Of a DNA stretch of 64,000 bases, positions 52,533-63,002 are shown piece by piece (position 1 is the first letter of the stretch; each line of letters begins with the position of its first letter). A program made the position numbers and the translations under genes. This stretch comes from Geomonas paludis (lineage in GTDB: Bacteria > Desulfobacterota > Desulfuromonadia > Geobacterales > Geobacteraceae), in assembly GCF_014193585.1 (NCBI RefSeq), contig NZ_BLXY01000002.1:868001-932000 (forward strand), read 5' to 3'. The notes under the pieces were generated by a model that worked only from the letters and a program-made list of their open reading frames with translations, did not search any database and was not told the DNA's origin.

Positions 52533-52675
52533 ATCCCCTCTCCCTCTGGGAGAGGGCAGGGTGAGGGGACTCGGCAGGTAACAAACATCCCTCACCCGCC
52601 CTTCGGGCACCCTCTCCCAGGGGGAGAGGGGACTGGTGGACTGGCACCCTCTCCCGGAGGGAGAGGGTACTAGGG
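52533..52675. repeat. GC-rich palindromic dispersed repeat, copy 2
   Basis: CCCCTCTCCCTCTGGGAGAG, GGGTGAGG, then CCTCACCC and CACCCTCTCCCAGGGGGAGA, with an extra third arm CACCCTCTCCCGGAGGGAGA. Lies between gctB and etfB. See 11845-11964. Confidence 0.75.
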
Positions 52676-52706
52676 GGAAATCTCGACTATAAGGAGAATG
52701 GTGTTG

Positions 52707-53528
52707 TTACACCGGCTTTACCTTCGGGATGAAAATCTGCTCCGGGTCGAGCACTTCGTGGATGTAGTGCAGCTCCTCCCTGGTGGGGGGAAGGGTTTCG
52801 CCGCTGACCCGGCTGATGTCGAGGTCGAACTGGCACATGTCCCGGATCTGCTCCGGGGTGTTGCCCGCGTGGCAGGTGTCGAGGTAGATGCGCCCGCTTT
52901 CTTCGTCGAAGCGGAAGACGCCGAGCGTGGAGATGACCGCCGAGGGGCCGCCGCGGTAGGCCGCGCCGTAGAGTTCGCGCCGGTGCACCGTCTCGCCGCC
53001 GGGCCAGTTGCGCACCCGCCAGCCGGGGCTGGTGATGTAGCTGACCTGCTCGGTGAAGCGGCGCTTCTCGTGCACCATGATGAAAACGGTGCGTTTCGCG
53101 AAGGAGTTGATGTCGGGGTTGCCGCCGCTGCCGGTGAGGCGCAGTTCGGGGCTCAGGTAATCGCCGATGCAGGTGGTGTTGACGTTGCCGTACTGGTCCA
53201 CCTCGGCGCCGCCCAAAAAGCCCAGGTCGACGTAGCCGCGCTGCGCGATGCTGAAGGCGTCATGCAGGCCGGAGGAGCGCGAGGCGCCCATCTCGCAGCG
53301 GGCATCGCCGACCGAGGTGGGGATCTCGGGGGGGCGGCCGTCCAGCGTCCCGGCCTCGAAGATCAGCTTGAGGTTGGGCGCGTGGGTCTTTTGCGCCAGC
53401 ATGATGGCCACCATGGGGAGCCCCGTGCCGGCGAAGACGATCTCGTTGTCCTGCACTTCGCGGGAGGCGGCGCAGCAGAGGAGGTCGGCCAGCCCGTATT
53501 CTTCCGGTTTCGCGAACTCTTTGTTCAT
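52707..53528 (-). CDS. CoA-transferase beta subunit (glutaconate CoA-transferase type)
   Basis: 273 aa, class I CoA-transferase, GctB-like. FAGTGLPMVAIMLAQKTHAPN near the start, then FEAGTLDGRP with the Glu expected to form the glutamyl-CoA thioester, and FLGGAEVDQYGNVNTTCIG. It moves CoA between acyl-CoA and a carboxylate together with the alpha subunit, encoded 1 bp upstream. In this cluster it probably activates a dicarboxylic or fatty acid for beta-oxidation; the substrate is not fixed by sequence. Confidence 0.85.
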   Translation of the reverse strand: MNKEFAKPEEYGLADLLCCAASREVQDNEIVFAGTGLPMVAIMLAQKTHAPNLKLIFEAGTLDGRPPEIPTSVGDARCEMGASRSSGLHDAFSIAQRGYVDLGFLGGAEVDQYGNVNTTCIGDYLSPELRLTGSGGNPDINSFAKRTVFIMVHEKRRFTEQVSYITSPGWRVRNWPGGETVHRRELYGAAYRGGPSAVISTLGVFRFDEESGRIYLDTCHAGNTPEQIRDMCQFDLDISRVSGETLPPTREELHYIHEVLDPEQIFIPKVKPV

Positions 53529-53529
53529 G

Positions 53530-54495
53530 TCACTGCCCCCTTTTCACGCCGGTGCTGTACTTGAGGGCGGTGTTCGCCTTCAGGTTGAGCATCTTCGGCC
53601 ATCCGAGTTTCTCGAGGTAGCCCAGGTGGTCCAGGCCGTGAATCCATTCCTTGGCGAAGTCGTCGAACCCTTCCTGGGTCCTGGTCCTGCCGTAGAAGTC
53701 CTTGAGGAAGGCGCCGTCCACATCGTAGCGGCCGAACATGCCGGTGGGGTGGGCGCCGAAGGGGACCTCGAGGATGTGATCGACCTCGAAGCTGGTGATG
53801 GTATTCAGGTCGCTGTCGCGCCGAAGGTACTCTTCAGGGACGATCTCCTCCGCCATGACGATGGTGACGTCGGCCGCCCTGGCCACCTCGGGATCGGAGT
53901 AGAACTGGCCGTTGACCCGCACCGTCCCCTCCTCCCCCACCTGCTGCACGCAGAGGATGGCAACGTCGACCTTGGCGGCGGGGACCATGACCTGGGCGCC
54001 GGCGCCGAAGAAGGGGTCCTCGGTGAAGCGGTACTTGTGAAGGGGGATGCGCCTGCCGTCGCGGAGCCCGGCGTTGCCGAGCGTGTCGTAGGCGGGGTTG
54101 TGGATATCGGTGCCCAGCGAGGTCTGGGTCACGGCGTAGGGGGCGCCGGAAGCGGCCGCGCTGAAGCGGAACAGCATCTCGGCGTGGCTGTAATCCTCGA
54201 CCAGGATCTCCTTGTTGCCGACCTTCCTGGAGAGGTTGGCGCCGTACTTGCCGTAGAGTTCGTGGCCGACCCAGCACGACTCCCAGATGTCGACGCATCC
54301 GGCGCCCACCAGGAACTCGGTCTGCGGGCCGCCGTTCACCTCGATGAGGTGGAGCCCCTTCCTCCGTTGCCTGATCAGTTCGTAGACCAGCGCGAAGGGG
54401 CGCCGCCAGATGGTGAAGCCGGAAAAGGTCAGGCTGGAGCCGTTCTTCACGATCTCGGCCGCCTGCTGCAACGTGATCCGCTTGCCGCTACTCAT
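53530..54495 (-). CDS. CoA-transferase alpha subunit (glutaconate CoA-transferase type)
   Basis: 321 aa from the ATG at 54495 (GGAGGG upstream; a GTG 12 bp earlier is in frame). GctA-like: SSLTFSGFTIWRRPFALVYELIRQ near the N-terminus, EVNGGPQTEFLVGAG, and VMVPAAKVDVAILCVQQVGEEG. It forms the heteromer with the downstream beta subunit. It is one of three genes between the two ETF sets, next to an acyl-CoA dehydrogenase. Confidence 0.85.
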   Translation of the reverse strand: MSSGKRITLQQAAEIVKNGSSLTFSGFTIWRRPFALVYELIRQRRKGLHLIEVNGGPQTEFLVGAGCVDIWESCWVGHELYGKYGANLSRKVGNKEILVEDYSHAEMLFRFSAAASGAPYAVTQTSLGTDIHNPAYDTLGNAGLRDGRRIPLHKYRFTEDPFFGAGAQVMVPAAKVDVAILCVQQVGEEGTVRVNGQFYSDPEVARAADVTIVMAEEIVPEEYLRRDSDLNTITSFEVDHILEVPFGAHPTGMFGRYDVDGAFLKDFYGRTRTQEGFDDFAKEWIHGLDHLGYLEKLGWPKMLNLKANTALKYSTGVKRGQ

Positions 54496-54506
54496 GCGTC
54501 CCTCCA

Positions 54507-54588
54507 CTAAGACAGATTAAGATTAAGAGTGAGATTGAGTTAAGGCTTAAGGCAAAGACTCTTCTTAATCTTAATCTCAGTCTCCCTG
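54507..54588. repeat. Inverted repeat GAGATTAAGATTAAGA
   Basis: About 80 bp: AGATTAAGATTAAGAGTGAG near 54511 and its inverse CTTCTTAATCTTAATCTCAG near 54562-54581, separated by ~30 bp. It fills the gap between the CoA-transferase and the acyl-CoA dehydrogenase and could form a hairpin in the transcript. Confidence 0.6.
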
Positions 54589-54597
54589 TGCTTTTGG

Positions 54598-55755
54598 TTA
54601 CCCGATGTTCTTCAGGATTTCCCGGGCGATGATGACGCGCTGGATTTCGCTGGTTCCCTCGTAGATGGAGGTGATCCTGACGTCGCGGGCATAGCGCTCG
54701 ACGGGGAAGTCCGCGGTGTAGCCGTAGCCGCCCAGCATCTGGACGGCGTTGTAGCAGGCACGGTTGGCGGCCTCGGTGGCGAAGAGCTTGGCCATGGACG
54801 CCTCCTTGGCGAAGGGACGACCGCTCTCCTTGCGGAAGGCGGCGTTCATGAGCAGCAGGCGCGCCGCCTCCAGTTCGGTATAGCTGTCGGCGATCTTCCA
54901 CTGGGTGGCCTGGAAGCTGCTGATCTTCTGCCCGAACTGCACCCTTTCCGTGCTGTACCTAGTGGCGTAGTCCATGGCGGCCAAGCCGATACCGAGCGCC
55001 AGGGAGCCGATGCCGATCCTCCCGCCGCCCAACTCGGCGACGGCGATCCGGAAACCGTCGTTCAGCTTCCCCATCAGCGCGTCCTTGGGGATGCGGCAGT
55101 TGTCGAAGACCAGTTCGTTGGTGGCGGAGGCATGCTGGCCGGTCTTTTCCTCCTGCTTGCCGATGACGAGGCCCGGCGTCCCCTGCTCCACGAGGAAGCA
55201 GCTGATCCCCTTCCCTTTGGGCGCCTCCTTGTCGGTGACCGCCCAGACCACGAAGACGCCGGCGTAGGGCGCGCTGGTGATGAAGATCTTGGAGCCGTTC
55301 AGCACCCAGCTGTCACCGTCGAGGACCGCGGTGGTGGTCATGCCGGCGGGATCGGAACCCGCGCCGGTCTCGGTGAGGGCGAAGCTCCCGGCGGCGTAGG
55401 CGCCGGAGCAGATGCGCGGGATGTACTTCTCCTTCTGCTCCTGCGACCCGATGGCCTGGATCACCTCGCAGACCATGTTGTTCACCGAGACGGTGACCGC
55501 GGTGGAGGCGCAGGCGCGGGCGATCTCGGTCATGGCGACGCTGAAAGCGACCACGCCGGCCTCGGACCCGCCATATTCCCCCTGGACATTGAGCCCCATG
55601 AAGCCCAGTTCCGCCAGCTTTTTCAGGTTGGCCAGAAAGGCGGGATGGTCCCCTTCCCGGTCCAGCTTGGGCGCAAGGGGTTCCAGCACGGAACGGGCAA
55701 AGTTGCGGGCAGTTTCCTGGATCAGCTTCTGTTCTTCAGTCAGTTCGAGAAACAT
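54598..55755 (-). CDS. Acyl-CoA dehydrogenase
   Basis: 385 aa from the ATG at 55755 (GGGAG upstream). All family landmarks are present: FAL-TETGAGSDPAGM FAD/acyl motif (~125-140), ITSAPYAGVFVVWAV, QHASATNELVFDNCRIP, RVQFGQKISSFQATQWKIAD, and the C-terminal YGYTADFPVERYARDVRITSIYEGTSEIQR with the catalytic Glu in IYEGTSE. It oxidises an acyl-CoA to the enoyl-CoA and reduces ETF. It sits between the CoA-transferase and etfA set 3. Confidence 0.92.
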   Translation of the reverse strand: MFLELTEEQKLIQETARNFARSVLEPLAPKLDREGDHPAFLANLKKLAELGFMGLNVQGEYGGSEAGVVAFSVAMTEIARACASTAVTVSVNNMVCEVIQAIGSQEQKEKYIPRICSGAYAAGSFALTETGAGSDPAGMTTTAVLDGDSWVLNGSKIFITSAPYAGVFVVWAVTDKEAPKGKGISCFLVEQGTPGLVIGKQEEKTGQHASATNELVFDNCRIPKDALMGKLNDGFRIAVAELGGGRIGIGSLALGIGLAAMDYATRYSTERVQFGQKISSFQATQWKIADSYTELEAARLLLMNAAFRKESGRPFAKEASMAKLFATEAANRACYNAVQMLGGYGYTADFPVERYARDVRITSIYEGTSEIQRVIIAREILKNIG

Positions 55756-55855
55756 CGGTGTCTCCCTCTTAGTCAATCGGTTACGTTTCGCATTTTCCTG
55801 CTGAGCGAACTGCCCCCCTCCCTACCCCTCCCCCTCCGGGGGCGGGAAGCTTATA

Positions 55856-55965
55856 CCCTCTCCCTCTGGGAGAGGGCTAGGGTGAGGGTGTTGCCAAGAG
55901 CAATTACCTGCAGCCGGCAAAGCCCTCACCCGCCCTTCGGGCACCCTCTCCCGGAGGGAGAGGGG
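55856..55965. repeat. GC-rich palindromic dispersed repeat, copy 3
   Basis: CCCTCTCCCTCTGGGAGAGG, GGGTGAGG, then CCTCACCC and CACCCTCTCCCGGAGGGAGA, with ~45 bp between arms. Lies between the acyl-CoA dehydrogenase and etfA set 3. Confidence 0.75.
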
Positions 55966-56030
55966 ACTCGTGAGGGGACTCGGGACAGGACTAGCGGAAA
56001 GTCCGCGACTCATCAGGATCGGTTACAGCC

Positions 56031-56972
56031 TTATCGCGCGCACTTGGCGGTGAAGGCGGGGACGAACTGCATCACGTCGGCCACCACCAGGACGTCGGCG
56101 ATCTCGCCTATGGGTGCGTCCTTGTCCTTGTTGATGGCCACGATGAAGTCGGCCTTCTTCATACCCGCCAGGTGCTGGATGGCGCCGCTGATGCCGCAGG
56201 CGACGTAGAGCTTGGGGCTCACCGTCTGGCCGGTGGTCCCGACCTGGTGGCTGTGATCGACCCAGCCGGCGTCGACCACCGGGCGGCTCGCGCCGAGTTC
56301 GCCCCCCAGGGCGCTGGCCAGCGCCGCGATGACGGGGACGTTGTCCTTCTTGCCCACACCGCGGCCTGCGCTCACGATGATCTCCGCCTTGCTCAGATCG
56401 ACCCCCTTCTGCTCGGCGGCTTCGTATCCCACGAACTCGATGGCGGAGGCGGTGCCGGAGAGTTCCAGTCGTTCCAGTTGCGGCGCACCCTGGGGTTCGC
56501 CGGACGGGCTGAAGGCACCGGCCTGGATGGTGAGGACCGCAAGGGGACAGGCACCTGACGGAGCCAGTCCCCCTTTAGGCGTCACGGTCCGGCGCAGCTT
56601 GGCGTTGCAGGCATTCACCTCGTAGGCCCCATCGTTGAGCGCCACGATCTCCGAGACTTGGCCGGCCTTCAGGGCGACCGCGACGCGCGGGGCGAGGTCC
56701 CAGCCGTAGGAGGAATGGACGAAGACGATGCAGTCCGGGTTCTCCTTCTCGACCGCCTGCAGCACCAGCTGCTTGTGCAGGTCCGGGTTGTACTCGCCGT
56801 ACTTGCCGGCATCGGCCAGGTAGAGCCTGCCCTCGTATTTGGGGAGGTCGGCATCGCTTCCCACCAGCAGCATGACGCTGTCAGCGCCGAGACGGTCGGC
56901 GAAGGCCTTGAGTTCGTAGGTGGTGTCGAGGAGCTTCCCCTGCCGGTATTCGCCTATCAGTAACGCTTTCAT
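56031..56972 (-). CDS. etfA: Electron transfer flavoprotein alpha subunit (set 3) with in-frame repeat insertion
   Basis: 313 aa. A standard EtfA close to set 1: [67 protein letters not shown]. Unlike set 1 it has about ten extra residues at ~135-144 (GLAPSGACPL), exactly where the DNA matches one arm of the GGGACTGGCTCC repeat. The frame stays open, and the site lies at the end of the N-terminal domain, probably a surface loop, so the protein may still work. It lies 9 bp after etfB. Confidence 0.95.
   Translation of the reverse strand: MKALLIGEYRQGKLLDTTYELKAFADRLGADSVMLLVGSDADLPKYEGRLYLADAGKYGEYNPDLHKQLVLQAVEKENPDCIVFVHSSYGWDLAPRVAVALKAGQVSEIVALNDGAYEVNACNAKLRRTVTPKGGLAPSGACPLAVLTIQAGAFSPSGEPQGAPQLERLELSGTASAIEFVGYEAAEQKGVDLSKAEIIVSAGRGVGKKDNVPVIAALASALGGELGASRPVVDAGWVDHSHQVGTTGQTVSPKLYVACGISGAIQHLAGMKKADFIVAINKDKDAPIGEIADVLVVADVMQFVPAFTAKCAR
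56543..56573. repeat. GGGACTGGCTCC repeat arm inserted inside etfA
   Basis: 31 bp: GGGGACAGGCACCTGACGGA followed by GCCAGTCCCCC, differing by about one base from the right arm of the copies at 17150-17180 and 41035-41065. Paralogous etfA at 11988-12908 lacks it. Confidence 0.85.
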
Positions 56973-56981
56973 GGTCTCCTC

Positions 56982-57758
56982 CTATCTGAGCACCGCAGTC
57001 TTTTCTTTCAGGATCCCCATCAGACGGTCCACCTGGATGCCGATCTCCCCTTCCAGCACGAGGCCGCCCCCTTTCTTGGCGGGGGGGTAGATCGCCGCGG
57101 TGGCGGTCAGTTCAGCCTCACCGGAGAGCTCGGCCGGCGTCAGGGATGCGATCTCTTTCTTCTTCGCCTTCATGATGTTGGGAAGCGTCGGGTAGCGCGG
57201 GGTGTTGAGCCCCAGCTGGCAGGTGACCAGCGCCGGGAGCTTCAGCTTGGCCACCCCCTTGATCCCGCCTTCCAGTTCCCTCTTGGCGGTGATGGTGCCG
57301 CCGTCATAGCTGAAGCCGACCAGGGTGGTGGCGCAGGCGATGCCGAGGAGTTCCGCCACGATGACGCCGACCTGCGCCGAGCCGCGGTCCTGGGACTGCA
57401 TCCCGGTGAAGATGAGGTCGAACCCCTCCCCCTTGGCGTAGCTCGCAATCATGGAGGCGATCTGCCAGGGATCTTTCTGATAGTAGCGGTCGTCGCGGAT
57501 GTGGACGGCGCGGTCCCCACCCATGGCAAGGGCCTTCTTGATCGCCTCAACCGTCCGCTCGGGGCCGATGGAGAGGACCGTGATCTCGGGCTCCCCGCCC
57601 AGTTGTTCCTTGAGCTGGACCGCCTGTTCCACCGCGTACTCGTCGTATTCGTTCATGCGGAAGGCGAGATCGCTCTCGTCGTACCAGGTCTTGTCGCCGT
57701 TGGGCCTGAAGCGGGACTCCATGTCCGGCACCTGTTTGATGCATACCAGTATCTTCAT
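56982..57758 (-). CDS. etfB: Electron transfer flavoprotein beta subunit (set 3)
   Basis: 258 aa from the ATG at 57758 (GAGGAGG upstream; the longer frame is rejected). MKILVCIKQVPDMESRF at the start; VIVAELLGIACATTLVGFSY; and LPALVTCQLGLNTPRYPTLP. It pairs with the etfA 9 bp downstream. It lies 28 bp after the set-3 EMO-like gene, so EMO, EtfB and EtfA are made together. It differs from set 1 mainly at surface positions. Confidence 0.95.
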   Translation of the reverse strand: MKILVCIKQVPDMESRFRPNGDKTWYDESDLAFRMNEYDEYAVEQAVQLKEQLGGEPEITVLSIGPERTVEAIKKALAMGGDRAVHIRDDRYYQKDPWQIASMIASYAKGEGFDLIFTGMQSQDRGSAQVGVIVAELLGIACATTLVGFSYDGGTITAKRELEGGIKGVAKLKLPALVTCQLGLNTPRYPTLPNIMKAKKKEIASLTPAELSGEAELTATAAIYPPAKKGGGLVLEGEIGIQVDRLMGILKEKTAVLR

Positions 57759-57786
57759 AACTTCCTCCTCTGGATTCTTTGCGGCG

Positions 57787-59904
57787 TCATGCCGACACAC
57801 CTTCCGCCGCCGCGAGCCGCTCCTGTTCCGGCGCCGCCGGCTCGATTCTGCCGGCCACCTCGGCCAGGGCGGTGACGGCGGCCATGGTCAGTTCCGGTCC
57901 CGTCTTGCCTATTTCGAGCGGCGTCGCCAGCCGTTCCGCCACCACCTCGGCCAGGTCCCGCACCGCCAGTTTCCCTTCGCAATCACCGGTCTTGATGCCG
58001 TCCTCGAACATGGTCAGGCAGAAGGGGCAGTTGGATACGATGAGCGGGGCGCCGGTGGCCTCGGCCATTTTCACCCGCTGCACGTTGATCCGGCTCCCAA
58101 GCTTTTCCTCGGCCAGGATCCGGCCGCCGCCGGCGCCGCAGCAGAAGCTCTCCAGCCCGGAGCGCTGCATCTCGTTGATCCTGCCACCGGCGACGTGCAG
58201 CACGTTGCGCGGCTGCTCCATGATCCCCTGGTAGCGACCCAGGTAGCAGGAGTCGTGGTAGGTGTAGTCGAACTGGTGCGGTGCGAGTGCAAGGGTCCCT
58301 TCCCCGATCAGGCGGTTGATAAAGACGGTGTAGTGCTCCACCTCCACGTCGAGCCCGAGGTCGCGGTAATCGCGCCCGAGCGTGTTGAGGCAGTGGGGGC
58401 AGGTGGTGACGATCTTCTTCACGCCATACCCCTTGATCAGTTCGATGTTCTCCTGCGCGGTCATCTGGTACAGGTACTCGTTGCCCAGCTTGCGCAGCGG
58501 CTCGCCGCAGCAGCGTTCCTCCTTGCCCAGGATGCCGACGCTGACACCGGCCGCATCGCAGATCTTCACGAAGCTCTTGGCCACCTCCTGGTTTCTCTTG
58601 TCGAAGGAGGCGTAGCAGCCGACGAAGTAAAGGATGTCCGCCTCCTCCCCGTCGGAGAGGTGCCGTACCGGGAGGCCGTCGGCCCACTTGCCGCGCTCGG
58701 CGTAGGCCATGCCGAAGGGGTTGCCGTTGACCTCCACGTTGTTGGCCGCGACCATGACCTCCTCGCCGGGGAACTCACCCTGCATGAGCACCAGGTTGCG
58801 CCTCATCTCAATGACCTTGTTGACGTGCTCCACCTGTGCCGGACAGATTTCCTGGCAGGAGCGGCAGGTGGTGCAGGACCAGAGCGCGTCCCGCCCCACC
58901 GTCTCGATGAGGTCCGCCTGCGGCGCCGTGCACGCGGTCTCACCTATCTGCTGCACCACCTGCATCGGGGAGAGCGGTTTCTCCGTGTTGAAGGCGGGAC
59001 AGCGGTCCTGGCAGCGCTTGCAGCTGGTGCAGGCGTCGGCGTCGAAGATGTCCTTCCAGGTGAGGTCGGCCACCTTGTCCACCCCGAAATGCTCCACCCC
59101 TTCGGCCTCCAGGTCGATGGTGTCGATGCTCCCCTTGGGCCTGAGATCGACGAAGAGGTAGTTGGCGGGGGTGGTCATGAGGTGACGGAACTTGGTCCAG
59201 GGGATGGCGGCGATGAAGCCGGTGACCAGCAGGAAATGGCACCACCACCAGAGCCGGTGCAACTCCTTGAGGGACTGCAGGTCGAGGGCGGCGAACTGCC
59301 CGGCGACGAAGAGCCCTACCGGCGAGAAGCGAGCCAGGTCCGGGTTCTGACGCAGTTCCGTGGCGGCCATGCGCACCCCTTCCGCGAAGAAGCCGGTGAC
59401 GATGATGGCGGATAACAGGCCGTGCATCAGGTAATCGTCGCGGGTGATCTTGAGCCCCTCCGGCCGCGCCACGAAGCGCCGCAGGGCGAGGCCGAAGAGG
59501 GTAAAGAGCGCGGCCAGCCCGGCCAGGTCCAGCACCAGCGAGTATCCCTTGTAGAAGCTGCCGGTGAGAATCTTGATGCCGAAGAGCGGCTGCGAGAAAT
59601 CGGCCTGGGCCATTACGAAAAGCGTCCCGATGAAGAGGACCACGAAGCCCCAGAAGAACAGTGCGTGCGGGATGCCGGGGCCGGCGACGCGCAGCACCCT
59701 GGTCTGGCCGAACAGGTTGCCGGCCATCAGCGTGATCCGCTCGCGCAGGTTGTCCAGGCGGTTTATCGCTTTCCCCTGCCGGTACACCTCGACCCGCTTC
59801 CAGCACCCGTAGGCACAGGCGGCGAAGGCCATCAGCGTGACGAGGTACATCGGGAGCACCACGCCGTGCCCTACGTTCCAATAGATTTCCCTGGTAGCTT
59901 CCAT
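57787..59904 (-). CDS. Membrane Fe-S oxidoreductase, EMO-type (set 3)
   Basis: 705 aa. Six or so N-terminal membrane helices (~15-250; GHGVVLPMYLVTLMAFAACAY, IPHALFFWGFVVLFIGTLF, LWWWCHFLLVTGFIAAIPW) form a cytochrome b-like domain. The soluble part has [4Fe-4S] motifs CTSCKRCQDRCP and CTTCRSCQEICP and two CCG domains (CCGEPLRKLG ... CPHC; CYLGRYQG ... CCGAGGG ... CPFC). This is the classical EMO layout, taking electrons from EtfAB to menaquinone. An Ala/Glu-rich tail of ~60 residues follows. It sits between an acyl-CoA dehydrogenase and etfB. Confidence 0.88.
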   Translation of the reverse strand: MEATREIYWNVGHGVVLPMYLVTLMAFAACAYGCWKRVEVYRQGKAINRLDNLRERITLMAGNLFGQTRVLRVAGPGIPHALFFWGFVVLFIGTLFVMAQADFSQPLFGIKILTGSFYKGYSLVLDLAGLAALFTLFGLALRRFVARPEGLKITRDDYLMHGLLSAIIVTGFFAEGVRMAATELRQNPDLARFSPVGLFVAGQFAALDLQSLKELHRLWWWCHFLLVTGFIAAIPWTKFRHLMTTPANYLFVDLRPKGSIDTIDLEAEGVEHFGVDKVADLTWKDIFDADACTSCKRCQDRCPAFNTEKPLSPMQVVQQIGETACTAPQADLIETVGRDALWSCTTCRSCQEICPAQVEHVNKVIEMRRNLVLMQGEFPGEEVMVAANNVEVNGNPFGMAYAERGKWADGLPVRHLSDGEEADILYFVGCYASFDKRNQEVAKSFVKICDAAGVSVGILGKEERCCGEPLRKLGNEYLYQMTAQENIELIKGYGVKKIVTTCPHCLNTLGRDYRDLGLDVEVEHYTVFINRLIGEGTLALAPHQFDYTYHDSCYLGRYQGIMEQPRNVLHVAGGRINEMQRSGLESFCCGAGGGRILAEEKLGSRINVQRVKMAEATGAPLIVSNCPFCLTMFEDGIKTGDCEGKLAVRDLAEVVAERLATPLEIGKTGPELTMAAVTALAEVAGRIEPAAPEQERLAAAEGVSA

Positions 59905-59986
59905 AAATCACTCCTGCGTGTTGACCGATGCCGATTGCCCCTGCCCGGCTTCCACCCACCCAGCCTCCCCCCTCCTGGGGGAGGAG

Positions 59987-61126
<1,140 letters not shown>

Positions 61127-61176
61127 TGCATCCTCCTATTTGGTTACCCGGTCAGGGAACGATTCCTTTCTAGTCT

Positions 61177-61292
61177 TCCCCCTCTCCCTCTGGGAGAGGG
61201 GCAGGGGTGAGGGGAGCACCACCAGCGATTGCTCGGGCAATCAGCAGCGCCCTCACCCGGCCTTCGGCCACCCTCTCCCAGAGGGAGAGGGG
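61177..61292. repeat. GC-rich palindromic dispersed repeat, copy 4
   Basis: CCCCTCTCCCTCTGGGAGAG, GGGTGAGG, then CCTCACCC and CACCCTCTCCCAGAGGGAGA. The outer arms are perfectly complementary in this copy. Lies between the acyl-CoA dehydrogenase and the enoyl-CoA hydratase. Confidence 0.75.
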
Positions 61293-61307
61293 ACCTGACG
61301 CGCCCAC

Positions 61308-62090
61308 CTATTTGCCCTGGAACTGCGCCTTGCGCTTCTCCACGAAGGCGCTCATCCCTTCTTTTTGGTCCGCGGTGGCGAAGAGAACCCCGAAGAGGGA
61401 GCTCTCGTAGCGGAAGCCGTCCTCCTTGGTCATGTTGAGACCGTTGACGATGGCGTTCTTGGCGTAGCCGACGCCGAGGCTGCCGTTTTTGGCTATCTCC
61501 CGCGCCAGGTCCAGGGCCTTCGCCGCAAGCTCCGCCTGCGCGACCACCTCGTTGACCACACCCCAGGCGAGGGCCTTCTGCGCGTTGATCATCCTGCCGC
61601 TATAGATGAGCTCCTTGGCCCGGTTGGGGCCGATAAGACGGGCGAGGTTCTGGGTGCCGCCGAATCCGGGGATGATGCCCAGGGTTACCTCGGGGAAGCC
61701 GAGCTTGGCGTTGTCGGAGGCGTAGATGACGTCGCAGGCGAGCGCCAGTTCCAGGCCGCCTCCCAGGGCGTAGCCGTTGACCGCGGCGATGACCGGCTTG
61801 GTCATCTTCTCCATGAAGAGCATGACCCGCTGCCCCTGGAGGGCGAAACGGTGCCCCTCGAAGGAGTTCATCTCGGCCATCTCTTTTATGTCGGCGCCGG
61901 CGACGAAGGCCTTTTCTCCTGCCCCGGTGAGGATGACGACACTCACGCCGGCATCCTGCTCCAGCTTGTAGAGGGTGCACTCCAGTTCGCCGAGCACCTG
62001 GCTGTTCAGCGCGTTCAGGCTCCCCGGGCGGTTCACGGTGACGGTCGCCACACCTTCGGCGATCTCGCAAAGGATGTTCTGGTTTTCCAT
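61308..62090 (-). CDS. Enoyl-CoA hydratase (crotonase family)
   Basis: 260 aa, standard crotonase. VNRPGSLNALNSQVLGEL at the start, oxyanion-hole segments AFVAGADIKEM and NGYALGGGLELALACD, and the two catalytic glutamates expected in LGGGLELAL (~111) and FPEVTLGIIPGFGGTQ (~131). It hydrates the enoyl-CoA to 3-hydroxyacyl-CoA. It lies 21 bp after the 3-hydroxyacyl-CoA dehydrogenase gene on the same strand. Confidence 0.92.
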   Translation of the reverse strand: MENQNILCEIAEGVATVTVNRPGSLNALNSQVLGELECTLYKLEQDAGVSVVILTGAGEKAFVAGADIKEMAEMNSFEGHRFALQGQRVMLFMEKMTKPVIAAVNGYALGGGLELALACDVIYASDNAKLGFPEVTLGIIPGFGGTQNLARLIGPNRAKELIYSGRMINAQKALAWGVVNEVVAQAELAAKALDLAREIAKNGSLGVGYAKNAIVNGLNMTKEDGFRYESSLFGVLFATADQKEGMSAFVEKRKAQFQGK

Positions 62091-62111
62091 GATGATCGCT
62101 CCCCCCGGGCC

Positions 62112-62963
<852 letters not shown>

Positions 62964-63002
62964 GTCATCCTCCTATCAAAACTTGGATTCTTGAAGTGCG
63001 GG

